Below are positions 1 to 7,984 of a stretch of 54,323 nt of DNA, piece after piece. The position numbers and the translations under genes are program-made. The notes beneath the pieces were generated by a model. It was not told the origin of the DNA. It made no database searches and saw nothing but the letters and a program-made list of their open reading frames with translations. Every line of letters starts with the position of its first letter. The first letter of the stretch is position 1. Where the stretch lies: the NCBI RefSeq assembly GCF_004770765.1, contig NZ_RQFK01000038.1, positions 1-54,323 of the forward strand, given 5' to 3'. The stretch comes from Leptospira noumeaensis. Its GTDB lineage: Bacteria > Spirochaetota > Leptospiria > Leptospirales > Leptospiraceae.

Positions 1-75
1 AAAAAATCAAACGCCTTGGTTTTGCACCCATCACTTCCATGTATTTATACGGAGAATCAGACAATCCAATTTTGG
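1..75. repeat. Terminal direct repeat marking a circular molecule (left copy)
   Basis: Bases 1-75 are identical to bases 54249-54323. The repeat sits inside opgG, and the reading frame continues correctly from the right end (codons start at 53459) into the left end (first whole codon at base 3). This is what a circular contig with an overlap left at its ends looks like. The unique circle would then be 54248 bp. A real 75-bp terminal repeat of a linear molecule is possible but much less likely, because it would have to cut a conserved gene exactly in frame. Confidence 0.93.
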
Positions 76-785
76 GAAATATCCATCCAGAAGTACACGA
101 CTCCGATGGTTTACTGATTCAAAACAAATCAGGTGACTGGGAATGGAGACCTCTCATCAATCCAAAAAAAACTCAGCTAACAAGAATTCAACTAGACTCG
201 CCGCAAGGTTATGGACTAATCCAAAGAGATCGTAAATTCAAAAGTTACCAAGACGAAAAACTCAAATATCACTTGAGACCCAGTGTATGGGTCGAACCAA
301 AAGGTGACTGGGGGAAGGGAAATTTATACCTTTTAGAATTCACAACCAATTTAGATTCTGATGACAATGTCACTACGTTTTGGGAACCAGCCATCCCTCC
401 CAATTTGAATGAAGGTTATGAGTTTTCATACACTCTCCATTATACAGAAAGATCACCCAAACACCACACTCTGGGAAAAGCATCCGCATTTTATAGGGGT
501 ATTGATCCAGTTTTTCCAAAGGAAAAAATGTTTACCATTTATTTCACTGGTGACTACTTAAAATCATTAGATAGAAAAACTGTTTTAAATGCAGTGATTC
601 AAAATGATCAAATCTCCTCTGACGAAATCCGATATAAAATTGAAAAAATATCAGAACTCGACCAGTGGCGATTACAAATCTGGTATCCTAGTTCTGATGA
701 AGAATCAAATTGGACTGTTTTCTTAGAAAATGAAAACCAACGAATAACTGAAACTTGGATTTATCGCGATGGACTATCCAAATAA
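1..785 (+). CDS. opgG: Periplasmic glucan biosynthesis protein OpgG (MdoG), 3' part
   Basis: This is the C-terminal half of an OpgG/MdoG-family protein; the N-terminal half is at 53459-54323. The first complete codon starts at base 3 and the stop is TAA at 783-785. Joined across the circle the gene is 1575 nt, or 524 residues, close to the 511 of E. coli OpgG. The family motif around 'PEVHDSDGLLI' lies just after the join, followed by the beta-rich C-terminal domain with 'WEPA' and 'YEFSYTLHY'. OpgG acts in the periplasm on the nascent glucan made by OpgH. The next gene starts at or just after its stop, so the three genes form an operon. The family call rests on motifs on both sides of the join. 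Confidence 0.9.
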   Translation, partial: KIKRLGFAPITSMYLYGESDNPILGNIHPEVHDSDGLLIQNKSGDWEWRPLINPKKTQLTRIQLDSPQGYGLIQRDRKFKSYQDEKLKYHLRPSVWVEPKGDWGKGNLYLLEFTTNLDSDDNVTTFWEPAIPPNLNEGYEFSYTLHYTERSPKHHTLGKASAFYRGIDPVFPKEKMFTIYFTGDYLKSLDRKTVLNAVIQNDQISSDEIRYKIEKISELDQWRLQIWYPSSDEESNWTVFLENENQRITETWIYRDGLSK

Positions 786-1158
786 CATGGAATACCTTAA
801 AGAGTTTAGCGAAAGACTTCGCTCCTACTTAATTCTAAGTGGGATTCATAATGAACTAATCATCGCAGAAGTATTAAATGATTTTTTTAAATCAACAGAT
901 CTTAGTTTTTCCTTTGAATCCGATTGGGAACTTTGGTTAAACAACATAGAAAACAAACAATTAATCAAAGTCCATTCCTTACTACTCCCCGATCGTTCTT
1001 GGCAGTTTGGATCAATGATCCCTCAATCTGCAGAGTGGAGAAGAGACACACAGCAAACAAAACAATCCATCGTTGGATCTTTAAAACCCTTATTCATCAT
1101 CGCTTCTATCTTTCTCTGGAGTTTCCTCTATTACATTATTATATTTAGGTTGTTATGA
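769..1158 (+). CDS. Small membrane-anchored protein between opgG and opgH
   Basis: Not recognised. The ORF encodes 129 residues, or 123 if the ATG at 787 (one base after the opgG stop) is used. Neither start has a clear ribosome binding site, so translation is probably coupled to opgG. The N-terminal 100 residues are soluble-looking and charged. The C-terminal 25 are a single hydrophobic segment ending in 'FRLL', so the protein is likely a tail-anchored membrane protein facing the cytoplasm. Its TGA overlaps the opgH ATG by four bases (ATGA). E. coli OpgH has a cytoplasmic N-terminal extension of over 100 residues that is absent from OpgH here. This small protein may take its place, which is inference from size and position only. 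Confidence 0.72.
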   Translation: MDYPNNMEYLKEFSERLRSYLILSGIHNELIIAEVLNDFFKSTDLSFSFESDWELWLNNIENKQLIKVHSLLLPDRSWQFGSMIPQSAEWRRDTQQTKQSIVGSLKPLFIIASIFLWSFLYYIIIFRLL

Positions 1159-3224
1159 TCAAAATCCATCGTAGTCTATTTTTCCTTACATTCATCGCTC
1201 CTGTCATTTGGGGTTTTAGTTTATTCATTGATATCATCTCCTTTCGGGGAATCGAGATCACCGAATACTACCAATTCATAACTTTAATTTTTCTTTTGCC
1301 AATGTTGGCCTATGGAGCGACTACTTCTCTTTTCGGATTTTTACTAACACTCAAAAAAAACGGAGACCCACTCCTCAAAACAAAGCGAATTCCTATTGGA
1401 GAACTGGATTTACAATCTATCGCATCGATTCCAGTTGCTGTGGTAATGCCGGTTTACGAAGAAAATGAAATTTCCATATTCTCGCGAATCAAAGTTATCT
1501 CCGAATCAGCAGACCAAATCCACAAGTTACCCAAACTCGATTATTTTATCTTAAGTGATACAAGAACTCCGGAAAAATGGATCAAAGAAGAAGCCGCCTA
1601 CACAGAATTATGCGGTTCAAAAAACAACTACCATAACTTCCACTACCGAAGGAGAAAAAGTAACCTCAACGGGAAAAGTGGGAACATTGCTGACTTCTGC
1701 AGAAGGTGGGGTAAAAAATACAAATATATGCTCATCCTGGATGCGGATAGTTTAGTTTCTGGAGAACTCATCCTCCAACTGATTGCCAACATGGAGAATC
1801 AACCCAAGGCAGGAATCATCCAATCCAGCACAAAGATCTTTAAATCCACTACCCTATTCCAAAAACTAACAGAATTTTCCTCCTATCTATTCAGCCCATT
1901 TTTTTTAAAAGGTGCGACCTTTTGGCAGATCAATTCATCCGGGTATTGGGGACACAATGCCATCCTCAGAGTGAAACCTTTTATGGAACATTGTGCCCTG
2001 CCCCACCTTCCGGAATACGGTGGCCTTGGTGGAAAAATTTTAAGTCACGATACGGTAGAAGCTGCTCTGATGCGAAAAGCTGGTTATGAAGTTTTATGTG
2101 CTTACGAGTTAGAAGGAAGTTATGAAGAGAATCCACCGAACATCATTGATGTTCTCAAACGAGACCAAAGATGGTGCCAAGGGAACCTCCAACATTTTTG
2201 GTTTTTATTTGGAAAAAAAATCCCTTTCATCAACCGAATTCATATCTTAAACGGAATTTTATCTTATCTCAATTCCCCCATTTGGATGTGTTATATACTT
2301 TTAAGTTTATGGAATTATTTAGAGGATAACAAATATCTCAACTACTCCATGTTACCCGAAGAATATGAATTCTTTAAATCACAAATTTATGATCCACTTT
2401 ATATCAAATTACTCTATTTATCCTTAGTATTGTTATTTTTACCCAGGGTTCTTAGTTTTTTAAGCCTTCCCGTCATACAAATCTTAAAAAAATTTCCAGC
2501 TTTTCTTTTGGAAACCCTATTCTCAATCCTCATAGCTCCCATTTATATGATTTACCATAGTATTTTTGTCTTCTCTATTCTTTTCAACAAAAGGATCACC
2601 TGGGGTCCACAAAATAGAGATGCAGATTCAGGATATAGTCTCTCTTATATTTTTTCTTCCTTTTTCGGTGTGACCATTTTAGGTTTTGCCTCTGCTTATA
2701 TTAGTTATGCACATTCCACAATGTTATTTGTTTTGACAATGCCCATTTGGATGGGATGGATTTTATCAATTCCACTGGTAGTGTTCACAGGTAAGGAACA
2801 AAAATGGTTAAACAAATTCCTAGATCCATCTTTTTGGAAACCAAATACAGCTCTAATCCATAAATTAGAAAAAGAACTCATTTCACATAAGAATAGTTAT
2901 CTGGAAGGACGCGAATTGTTCTTTGCGCTAATCCATCCGATCTTTCGAAGCACACACAAACAACTCCAAGGGAATAAAAAATACCAATCCCAACTTCCAA
3001 AATCTACAGAAGAAAATTTAAAAATTTTATTAGAAGAAGGCCCCAAAGCCTTGGAAAAAAAATCGATTCTAAAGATTCTATCCAATCGGGAACTGCTAGA
3101 TTCCTTCTATTGGAAATTCTGGACTTCTAGAAAAGAAAATTGGGCGAACGAATGGAAAACCATTTGGGAAGAAATCAACCCATCTTTTTTTCCATCAATC
3201 TCCAATAATAAGAAGAACGACTAA
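1155..3224 (+). CDS. opgH: Glucan biosynthesis glucosyltransferase OpgH (MdoH)
   Basis: This is an inner-membrane GT2-family glucosyltransferase that polymerises UDP-glucose into the periplasmic glucan backbone. It has 689 residues against about 847 in E. coli, and the long cytoplasmic N-terminus is missing. Two membrane segments lie within the first 75 residues. The GT domain follows, with 'VVMPVYEEN', 'YRRRKSNLNGKSGNIADFC', the metal-binding 'LDADSL', 'GHNAILRVKPF', 'LSHDTVEAALMRKAGYEV' and the QxxRW-type 'DQRWCQGNLQHF'. Several further membrane spans follow, then a cytoplasmic tail containing 'FFALIHP' and 'FWKFWTS'-like OpgH tail motifs. Its start overlaps the upstream gene by ATGA. Its 3' end overlaps the convergent hydrolase gene by 50 bp. 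Confidence 0.93.
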   Translation: MIKIHRSLFFLTFIAPVIWGFSLFIDIISFRGIEITEYYQFITLIFLLPMLAYGATTSLFGFLLTLKKNGDPLLKTKRIPIGELDLQSIASIPVAVVMPVYEENEISIFSRIKVISESADQIHKLPKLDYFILSDTRTPEKWIKEEAAYTELCGSKNNYHNFHYRRRKSNLNGKSGNIADFCRRWGKKYKYMLILDADSLVSGELILQLIANMENQPKAGIIQSSTKIFKSTTLFQKLTEFSSYLFSPFFLKGATFWQINSSGYWGHNAILRVKPFMEHCALPHLPEYGGLGGKILSHDTVEAALMRKAGYEVLCAYELEGSYEENPPNIIDVLKRDQRWCQGNLQHFWFLFGKKIPFINRIHILNGILSYLNSPIWMCYILLSLWNYLEDNKYLNYSMLPEEYEFFKSQIYDPLYIKLLYLSLVLLFLPRVLSFLSLPVIQILKKFPAFLLETLFSILIAPIYMIYHSIFVFSILFNKRITWGPQNRDADSGYSLSYIFSSFFGVTILGFASAYISYAHSTMLFVLTMPIWMGWILSIPLVVFTGKEQKWLNKFLDPSFWKPNTALIHKLEKELISHKNSYLEGRELFFALIHPIFRSTHKQLQGNKKYQSQLPKSTEENLKILLEEGPKALEKKSILKILSNRELLDSFYWKFWTSRKENWANEWKTIWEEINPSFFPSISNNKKND

Positions 3225-4140
3225 GATCCTCAATAAATCCGCAGTGCCCACCTCTAGACTCAATCACTACTTCTAAATAAGAAGAAGTGGGGATTTCTGC
3301 GAATTCTTTCCATGGAATTACAGGATCATCCATAGAAGTTAGGATGGTCGTTGGGATACGAATCGATTTAAAAAACAAATCATTCAAAGTATAAGAATCA
3401 AAATATTCATCCACAGAAGAAAAATGAGAAAACTCTCGCACCATTTTTTCTGTTAAGTGCATCACTGATTGGTAATTGTCCAAATCATGAAAGGAATAGA
3501 GATGAGGGAACAAATTTGCTTTTTTAACTAGAGAGGTTTTCCATGAATTCAAAAAATATTTCCTTAGAAAAGGATGTTCATCCATTTTGATGGTTGCCCT
3601 TTTCGGATCAAGTGCGGGACTAAAAGCAAAACAATGTTTTAAACCAGGAATTTGGTCTGCGGCTTTCACAAGAGAGTGCCTTCCTGCTATCCTGAGAACA
3701 AAATTCCCACCTAACGAAAACCCGGCTAAATACACTGGTAACTTAGAACCAGAAAGTTTCACAAGTTCTCTCACTGCTTCATAAGTTTCCAAAAGCAAAC
3801 TACCGTTAAAGATTCCTTCATTTAGATGGTGAGTGTCCCCATGGTCTCGCAAATTTAACCGATAAACAGAATACCCTTTCTGCAAAAAATACCGCGAAGT
3901 CCTTACTATATAACTAGAATGAATACTTCCCTCCCACCCATGCACCAAAATTACAAGGCCTCTAGGATTTGGGATATCATGTAAACGTGCAAGTAATGTG
4001 GTTCCATCTTTGGCTTTGACCGATCTCCATTCCCCTGCGATGGAACGACCATAACGTTTATCTGATTTTGATTTAAAAGAAGCCATGAAGGATTGAACCA
4101 TGGCACCAGATAGAATGGGGATTGGCTTAAAAAGACTCAT
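3175..4140 (-). CDS. Alpha/beta hydrolase, YheT-like
   Basis: This is a 321-residue alpha/beta hydrolase. It shows the oxyanion motif 'VILVHGWEGS', 'YRLNLRDHGDTHHLN', and a nucleophile elbow 'GFSLGGNF' giving the catalytic Ser. A late Asp ('TSMDDPVIPW') and His ('RGGHCGF') complete the triad. Order and spacing match the YheT/EMB8 group of esterase-like proteins, whose substrates are poorly known. The ATG at 4140 is chosen because GGGAGGA lies seven bases upstream. A longer reading from a TTG at 4155 would place that binding site inside the gene. No signal peptide is evident, so it is probably cytoplasmic. It is convergent with opgH and overlaps it by 50 bp. Confidence 0.85.
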   Translation of the reverse strand: MSLFKPIPILSGAMVQSFMASFKSKSDKRYGRSIAGEWRSVKAKDGTTLLARLHDIPNPRGLVILVHGWEGSIHSSYIVRTSRYFLQKGYSVYRLNLRDHGDTHHLNEGIFNGSLLLETYEAVRELVKLSGSKLPVYLAGFSLGGNFVLRIAGRHSLVKAADQIPGLKHCFAFSPALDPKRATIKMDEHPFLRKYFLNSWKTSLVKKANLFPHLYSFHDLDNYQSVMHLTEKMVREFSHFSSVDEYFDSYTLNDLFFKSIRIPTTILTSMDDPVIPWKEFAEIPTSSYLEVVIESRGGHCGFIEDLSRSSYYWRLMEKKMG

Positions 4141-4253
4141 AACAGTTCCTCCCAATTTCCATCCATTGGGAATAGTTTCAATAAATTATCAGAGAAACAG
4201 AAAAGGGATCAGGTTTCCGTTGACAAAGTTTTTGTTCCAGTCAAAATTCTTGT

Positions 4254-4700
4254 ATGAAATATTTATATTTCCCGACACTCCTAACCCTCATCACCTGCCA
4301 AAGTTATATGCCTTGGAAATCAGAATGGAAAACAGTGAATGGAAACGAGGTATTTTATGCTGCCGTTTCTGCGAAAGCAAGCAACCAAGCCATAGAGTCA
4401 GGCAGTTTGGCCATGAGACGAACCACTTGTGTAAATGCCACAAACCTTCTCTCCACCTCTCCAAAACTAACCACAATTTTATTAGAACAAGAATCCATCC
4501 AACTCGATGAAGTGGAAATCAAAGATTTAGGAAGACTCATTGCTACTCATAAAATCAAACCCAAACAGGATTCTTGCCAATCGGAAGAGAGTGGCATGTT
4601 TTTCAGTAGTCCCGCTTGGGAAACCTGCCAATGCCTTTACGCCATCGAATACCCAGGCGGGAGAAAACAATTCCGCCAGGATATAACGCAGATTAAATGA
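4254..4700 (+). CDS. Small putative lipoprotein
   Basis: Not recognised. The 148 residues begin with a short lysine-tipped hydrophobic leader and a spirochaete-type lipobox, 'LTLITC', with Cys around residue 15. After processing the mature protein is small, hydrophilic and contains six or more further cysteines, so disulphides are possible if it lies in the periplasm or on the surface. A TTGACA sits at 4220-4225, 28 bases before the start codon, but no convincing -10 box is at the right distance. The gene stands alone, between the divergent hydrolase and the convergent replication-protein gene. Confidence 0.65.
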   Translation: MKYLYFPTLLTLITCQSYMPWKSEWKTVNGNEVFYAAVSAKASNQAIESGSLAMRRTTCVNATNLLSTSPKLTTILLEQESIQLDEVEIKDLGRLIATHKIKPKQDSCQSEESGMFFSSPAWETCQCLYAIEYPGGRKQFRQDITQIK

Positions 4701-4755
4701 AGAGCTAAACCCAATCCAACTGATCTCTCTTTGGACAAAATTCTCCACTCCTCCC

Positions 4756-5340
4756 TTAACCTGGGTTCGCCTTAAACCTCTCCCAATAAGAGAGTTGAGG
4801 CCCAGTTAAGGATTCAGGACCACAAAGCTCAGAAAGAAAAACCCTCGTAGACTTGGAGAAACGTTTTTCACCCCAAAGTAAAAATTCTTTCCAATCATCT
4901 CTTTCAATAGAAGAAGTTTTTTTATGTATACTAGGATGTATTTGGTATTTAGAAGAAGGCTCCTGATCCACCTCCAACCCAGACTTGGATCCAAACCCAA
5001 GAGAGACCTCCTTTTTGTTCCCCAAAAACAAACTTCGTTTTGGATCTCCATCCGACCCAGACTCTTCATTCAAATTTGGCACCAGAGGTTTTAAAAAACG
5101 TTTCCTTCCATCAAACCCGGTTTGTTTCAATAGACCCTTTTTCTTTAATTGAGATACAAGCCTAGAGATAGTATCTGGCTTCAAACGTAAGACCCGTCCA
5201 AAATATTCGTTCGAAGCAAAACATCCTCCCTTAGCATCCAAAGAAATAATCTCTGCATACAACCTTGTTTGGTTGGCACTGAGCCCCAAATCATCCATCC
5301 ATTGGGCAACCCAAACGCCAGTTCTTTTTAGTTCTTTCAT
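4756..5340 (-). CDS. Winged-helix plasmid replication initiator-like protein, copy A
   Basis: The protein has 194 residues. Its N-terminal half carries a helix-turn-helix/winged-helix of the HTH_36 type: 'LYAEIISLDAKGGCFASN', 'LKPDTISRLVSQLKKKGLL', 'QTGFDGRKRFLKP'. The linker is low-complexity, and a short conserved C-terminal block ('WKEFLLWGEKRFSKST') follows. It is paralogous to the product of 8274-8891. I estimate roughly two-thirds identity over the first 85 residues, and both promoters are alike. This fold is common in plasmid replication initiators, and the two genes flank parAB in opposite directions, so I infer a replication initiator or copy-control protein. The start at MKELKRTG is set by alignment with the paralogue. 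An in-frame extension upstream (to 5406) is not conserved and overlaps the leader. Confidence 0.72.
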   Translation of the reverse strand: MKELKRTGVWVAQWMDDLGLSANQTRLYAEIISLDAKGGCFASNEYFGRVLRLKPDTISRLVSQLKKKGLLKQTGFDGRKRFLKPLVPNLNEESGSDGDPKRSLFLGNKKEVSLGFGSKSGLEVDQEPSSKYQIHPSIHKKTSSIERDDWKEFLLWGEKRFSKSTRVFLSELCGPESLTGPQLSYWERFKANPG

Positions 5341-5412
5341 AAATCCCCTTGGCCCAACACAAACCTCCGGTTTCCAAGAAGTTCTTTCTTGGATTTGTAA
5401 CAACAAGAAGAG

Positions 5413-5466
5413 AAACCTTCGGTGCCGTTACTATAAAATTTTGGAAGTTCTTCACGAACGTCCTTT
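5413..5466 (-). promoter_or_regulatory. Conserved 5' leader block of initiator copy A
   Basis: Read on the minus strand, this block begins AAGGACGTTCGTGAAGAAC, runs through CTTCCAAAATTT and ends ACCGAAGGTTT. The same three pieces in the same order lie at 8094-8149, upstream of the paralogous gene. Just before it (5469-5488) is a perfect 8-bp hairpin, TGGAATTC with a four-base loop. At the matching place in copy B is a hairpin of different sequence, CGGAA/TTCCG (8074-8093). The block sits inside a predicted leader of about 210 nt. It could be an RNA element controlling translation, a target of a counter-transcribed RNA, or an initiator binding site. Confidence 0.6.
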
Positions 5467-5559
5467 GTTGGAATTCTTTTGAATTCCAGGTGATGTATAT
5501 AAGCGGAATAAATTGTGGAAGACCGCTTTTGGGTATAGGAACACCTCCCCTACCCAAAC

Positions 5560-5608
5560 TCTATAAACCCGAGATTCTATTTTTTGTCAAGCCCTAATGA
5601 GACATAAT
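5560..5608 (-). promoter_or_regulatory. Promoter of initiator copy A
   Basis: On the minus strand, TTGACA (5590-5585) is followed 19 bases later by TATAGA (5565-5560). Immediately upstream is ATTATGTCTCATTA (5608-5595). The promoter of the paralogue at 7966-8015 has the same three parts: ATTATGTCTCATT, TTGACG, 19 bases, TATAGG. Shared architecture in otherwise diverged DNA supports both calls. ATGTCTCATT may be an operator. Confidence 0.6.
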
Positions 5609-6011
5609 CCTAATCACAAAAAACCTGCGAAACAACCAAGCCTTTTGTGTGAGATAGGTTTCCCAACTAAAAAGTTTAAATTGTCTGATAGGGGAGTGGT
5701 CTGGGTTTAAATGAAGTGGAGGAAAGTCTCTCTGAACTGCTTCCACACAATCCAGAGAGTTTACATCACCCGGTTAAAGGGGTTACAAACAATCTACAAC
5801 AATCCAGAAAATAGTACAAGAATTTTTTCTATTTTCATATAAATAAAAGCAAGGGGCGCATCGAATCCCTTCAAAATAAAAATCCTACGAAAAAACGACC
5901 AGGCTCTTCGCTGCAATCTTTCGTTATGACGAAAGGATTTCCGCTTCGATCCTTTGCGCTGGATTTTTCAACATAACCTAAAGACAAAAAACTCAAATCC
6001 GCCTCTAAGAA
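5591..6011. other. Gene-free part of the replication region, candidate origin side A
   Basis: No credible coding sequence is present. It holds the upstream part of the copy A promoter, a CCGGTTAA motif at 5770-5777 that recurs inverted as TTAACCGG at 7848-7855 on the far side of parAB, the short direct repeat ACAATCCAGA (near 5748 and 5800), an AT-rich stretch around 5810-5850 and one 37-bp palindromic repeat. A replication origin could lie here or at 7735-7984. I saw no clear cluster of DnaA boxes and no regular iteron array. Confidence 0.4.
5909..5945 (+). repeat. 37-bp dispersed palindromic repeat, copy 1
   Basis: The core reads CGCTGCAATCTTTCG, six variable bases, then CGAAAGGATTTCCGCT. 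The CTTTCG and CGAAAG arms form a hairpin. Copies of equal length occur at 32275-32311 and, inverted, at 43567-43603. All three are intergenic. It resembles REP-type repeats, and the family was judged only by comparison within this window. Confidence 0.7.
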
Positions 6012-6031
6012 AAAGTACGCCAGCGTACTTT
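6012..6031. promoter_or_regulatory. Candidate parS site upstream of parA
   Basis: This is a perfect palindrome with 9-bp arms, AAAGTACGC-CA-GCGTACTTT. Its core GTACGCCnGCGTAC recurs at 6829-6846 between parA and parB, and only those two full matches were seen in the window. Paired identical palindromes on either side of parA are the expected position for ParB binding sites. It lies in the parA upstream region, so it may also serve autoregulation. It does not match the widespread chromosomal parS (TGTTTCACGTGAAACA). Confidence 0.7.
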
Positions 6032-6097
6032 CAAAAAACATCTAAATTTTTGAATTTTTATTGCACCTACAAGAATCAGAAACAAACTTATTTTGCA

Positions 6098-6829
6098 ATG
6101 AAGATCATTACTGTTGCCAATATCAAAGGCGGAACTTCCAAATCCACAACAGCCATCCATTTGGCTTTAGCTCTTTCCAAAAAAGGCTCTACTCTAGCCA
6201 TAGACATGGATCCTCAAGCAGATCTTTCTGACTTTTTTTTCCCCGAAGAACCAGTAGAATTTTTTGATTCCGGCAACACCCTATCCGTATTAAACGCAGA
6301 AACAACTCTCGCCGAATCAGTAAAACCATCCAACAACATCGACGTACTACCATCCATCATCGAACTTTCCGACTTAAGTTACTTAGCATCCAAAGATTTT
6401 TCCATGATTCCTCGCCTAAAAAACATCTTACTCAAAGCTAAATACGATTACGTAATTATTGACACACCAGGTTCAGGTTCTTCAGAAAACATTGCGTCTT
6501 ACCTACCTGCCTCAGTAATCCTTGTTCCTGTCACTCCATCAAAATGGGCAGTTCGAACAGTGGCCCAAGTTTTGAAAAAAGTCGAAGAAGCCGAAAGGTT
6601 TGATGAACAATCAAAGAAAAAATCCGTAATGATCCTCCCCTCTCAATGGGGAACTTCCCAAAAACAAATGGATCTTTTGGAAAAACTAAACACGATAAAA
6701 TCTCTAAAAATTTTAGAACCAATCCCAAAAAACGAAAGTATTCGGGACCGTACAGAGACTGGCAAACCTCTACAAGAAGGAAGTGCTCCTTGGAAAGCTT
6801 TCGAAATCTTAGCGGAGAAATTAAAATAA
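6098..6829 (+). CDS. parA: Plasmid partition ATPase ParA
   Basis: This is a 243-residue ParA/Soj-type ATPase. The deviant Walker A, 'KGGTSKST' at residues 10-17, carries both the signature lysine (K10) and the P-loop lysine (K15). 'AIDMDPQADLSDFF' is the A' region and 'YVIIDTPGSGS' the Walker B. The protein has no N-terminal DNA-binding domain, so it is of the small type. The ATG at 6098 is chosen because the family begins directly with 'MKIITVANIKGG'; the in-frame stretch upstream starts with TTG and covers the candidate parS. With ParB and parS it would move plasmid copies over the nucleoid before cell division. parB follows 26 bases after its stop, with the second palindrome in between. 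Confidence 0.95.
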   Translation: MKIITVANIKGGTSKSTTAIHLALALSKKGSTLAIDMDPQADLSDFFFPEEPVEFFDSGNTLSVLNAETTLAESVKPSNNIDVLPSIIELSDLSYLASKDFSMIPRLKNILLKAKYDYVIIDTPGSGSSENIASYLPASVILVPVTPSKWAVRTVAQVLKKVEEAERFDEQSKKKSVMILPSQWGTSQKQMDLLEKLNTIKSLKILEPIPKNESIRDRTETGKPLQEGSAPWKAFEILAEKLK

Positions 6830-6846
6830 GGTACGCCGGCGTACCT
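6829..6846. promoter_or_regulatory. Candidate parS site between parA and parB
   Basis: This is a perfect 18-bp palindrome, AGGTACGCCGGCGTACCT, starting on the last base of the parA stop codon. It shares the core GTACGCCnGCGTAC with 6012-6031. The flanking arms differ (AGG/CCT against AAA/TTT) yet stay symmetric. This argues for selection on dyad symmetry rather than recent duplication. Confidence 0.7.
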
Positions 6847-6855
6847 GAATACTTT

Positions 6856-7734
6856 ATGAAAACAAAAACAAACTATAACCCAGCCGATATCCTCTCCAGA
6901 GCAAGCGCCCGAACCTCTTCTCTGAACCCATTCCTAAAAGAAGAGGCCACATCAAATCACAACGCAACAGAAATTCCCATAGACCAAGTCCTGACCGAAA
7001 ACAACCCCAGAAAAACTTTCAACGAATCCACAATTAGAGAATTGGCAGAATCAATCTCCCAATACGGGCTTCTACAACCTATTGTTGTAAGAAAAAAATC
7101 GGGAAAGTATGAACTCATCAATGGGGAAAGAAGATTTCGTGCACACAAACTTCTCAAACGAAAAACAATTCTCGCCATTGTAAAAAATGTAGAACAAATC
7201 GACATTTCCAAACTACCCGAAATTAAATTAGTAGAAAATTTACAAAGAGAGGACCTCTCCGAATCGGATCTTGCATTGTCCTTACAAGAATTAAAAAATA
7301 GACACAAAGAAACAAACGAACAACTCGCGAAACGAATCAACAAATCTGCGCAGTGGGTAAAAACAAAGATCTCACATGCTGAAATTTTAAAAGAGTCCAC
7401 TACAAATTTAAATACTGATAAAAACCACCCCATCTTTCAAATACCAACAAGTTTGTTTACGGAAATTGCCCCCTTAGATGTACAAAATAGAAAAAAAGCA
7501 ATCGACTACCTCATCAAAGGACTCGAAAAAAAAGGAGACTTCCCTTCTCGAAACGATTTACGTGAATATGTTCGTCCCTTAAAACCAAACAAACCGAAAC
7601 AAACAAAACCAAAACTAGGTAACTTAGAACTAAAGGATCTTAAAAACAAACTTCTAAAAATTAAGGAAAAAATTTCTTTTTTACAGAATGAAAAAGCCAT
7701 TTTAGAGGAAACCATTCGTAAATATAAAAAATAA
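6856..7734 (+). CDS. parB: Plasmid partition protein ParB
   Basis: This is a 292-residue ParB/Spo0J-family CTPase and DNA-binding protein. The N-terminal CTP-binding domain shows 'ENNPRKTF', 'LAESISQYGLLQPIVVR' and 'GERRFRAHKLL' (the GERR box, residues 90-96). A helix-turn-helix middle region follows ('ETNEQLAKRINKSAQWVKTK'), then a lysine-rich tail predicted to be a coiled coil. The ATG at 6856 lies ten bases after the second palindrome. The longer in-frame reading overlaps parA and lacks family similarity. It is expected to bind the nearby GTACGCC palindromes, spread, and stimulate ParA. Confidence 0.95.
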   Translation: MKTKTNYNPADILSRASARTSSLNPFLKEEATSNHNATEIPIDQVLTENNPRKTFNESTIRELAESISQYGLLQPIVVRKKSGKYELINGERRFRAHKLLKRKTILAIVKNVEQIDISKLPEIKLVENLQREDLSESDLALSLQELKNRHKETNEQLAKRINKSAQWVKTKISHAEILKESTTNLNTDKNHPIFQIPTSLFTEIAPLDVQNRKKAIDYLIKGLEKKGDFPSRNDLREYVRPLKPNKPKQTKPKLGNLELKDLKNKLLKIKEKISFLQNEKAILEETIRKYKK

Positions 7735-7984
7735 TTCATCTATTGAGTTCAATATTCTTAGAACCAAAAACTTGGTCATTTTTCAGAGAAAGGTTAGAAA
7801 AAAACTTGTACTCTTTTCGAGGTAAAGGTAACCTGTTTCTAAATCCTTAACCGGGTTGAACAATAAAAGCCCTGGGAAGTGTGGTAGCGACCCGGGGCCA
7901 TTTCCTCTAAAATCTCAATCCTAAAAACACAAACCCAATCCAGACTCTAATGAGACCTCCAGGGAATTATGTCTCATTTTTAGC
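7735..7984. other. Gene-free part of the replication region, candidate origin side B
   Basis: There is no coding sequence. It contains TTAACCGG (7848-7855), which mirrors CCGGTTAA at 5770-5777. It also contains a GC-rich patch at 7869-7900 (CCCTGGG, then CCCGGGGCC), unusual in this AT-rich plasmid, and an inverted repeat AATGAGAC/GTCTCATT (7949-7956 and 7971-7978) just before the copy B promoter. These fit a control or origin region, but nothing shown here proves origin function. Confidence 0.4.

Noticed and set aside
3587..3784. Plus-strand ORFs opposite the alpha/beta hydrolase and similar antisense ORFs opposite recB, recC, hmuU and the Amt fusion
   Set aside because: They have no motif, no binding site and an amino-acid texture typical of the reverse strand of AT-rich genes.
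4220..4248. TTGACA-based promoter for the small lipoprotein at 4254
   Set aside because: No acceptable -10 box at 16-19 bases; the leader to the start codon would be almost nil.
5740..5810. Iteron array suggested by repeated ACAATCC
   Set aside because: Only two or three short, irregularly spaced copies; no regular period or consensus.
5954..6097. In-frame N-terminal extension of ParA from a TTG
   Set aside because: It has no family similarity, covers the candidate parS palindrome, and ParA proteins begin at the 'MKIITVANIKGG' Met at 6098.
6646..6855. In-frame N-terminal extension of ParB overlapping parA
   Set aside because: The residues are a shadow of the parA frame; the ATG at 6856 follows the intergenic palindrome and starts ParB-like sequence.
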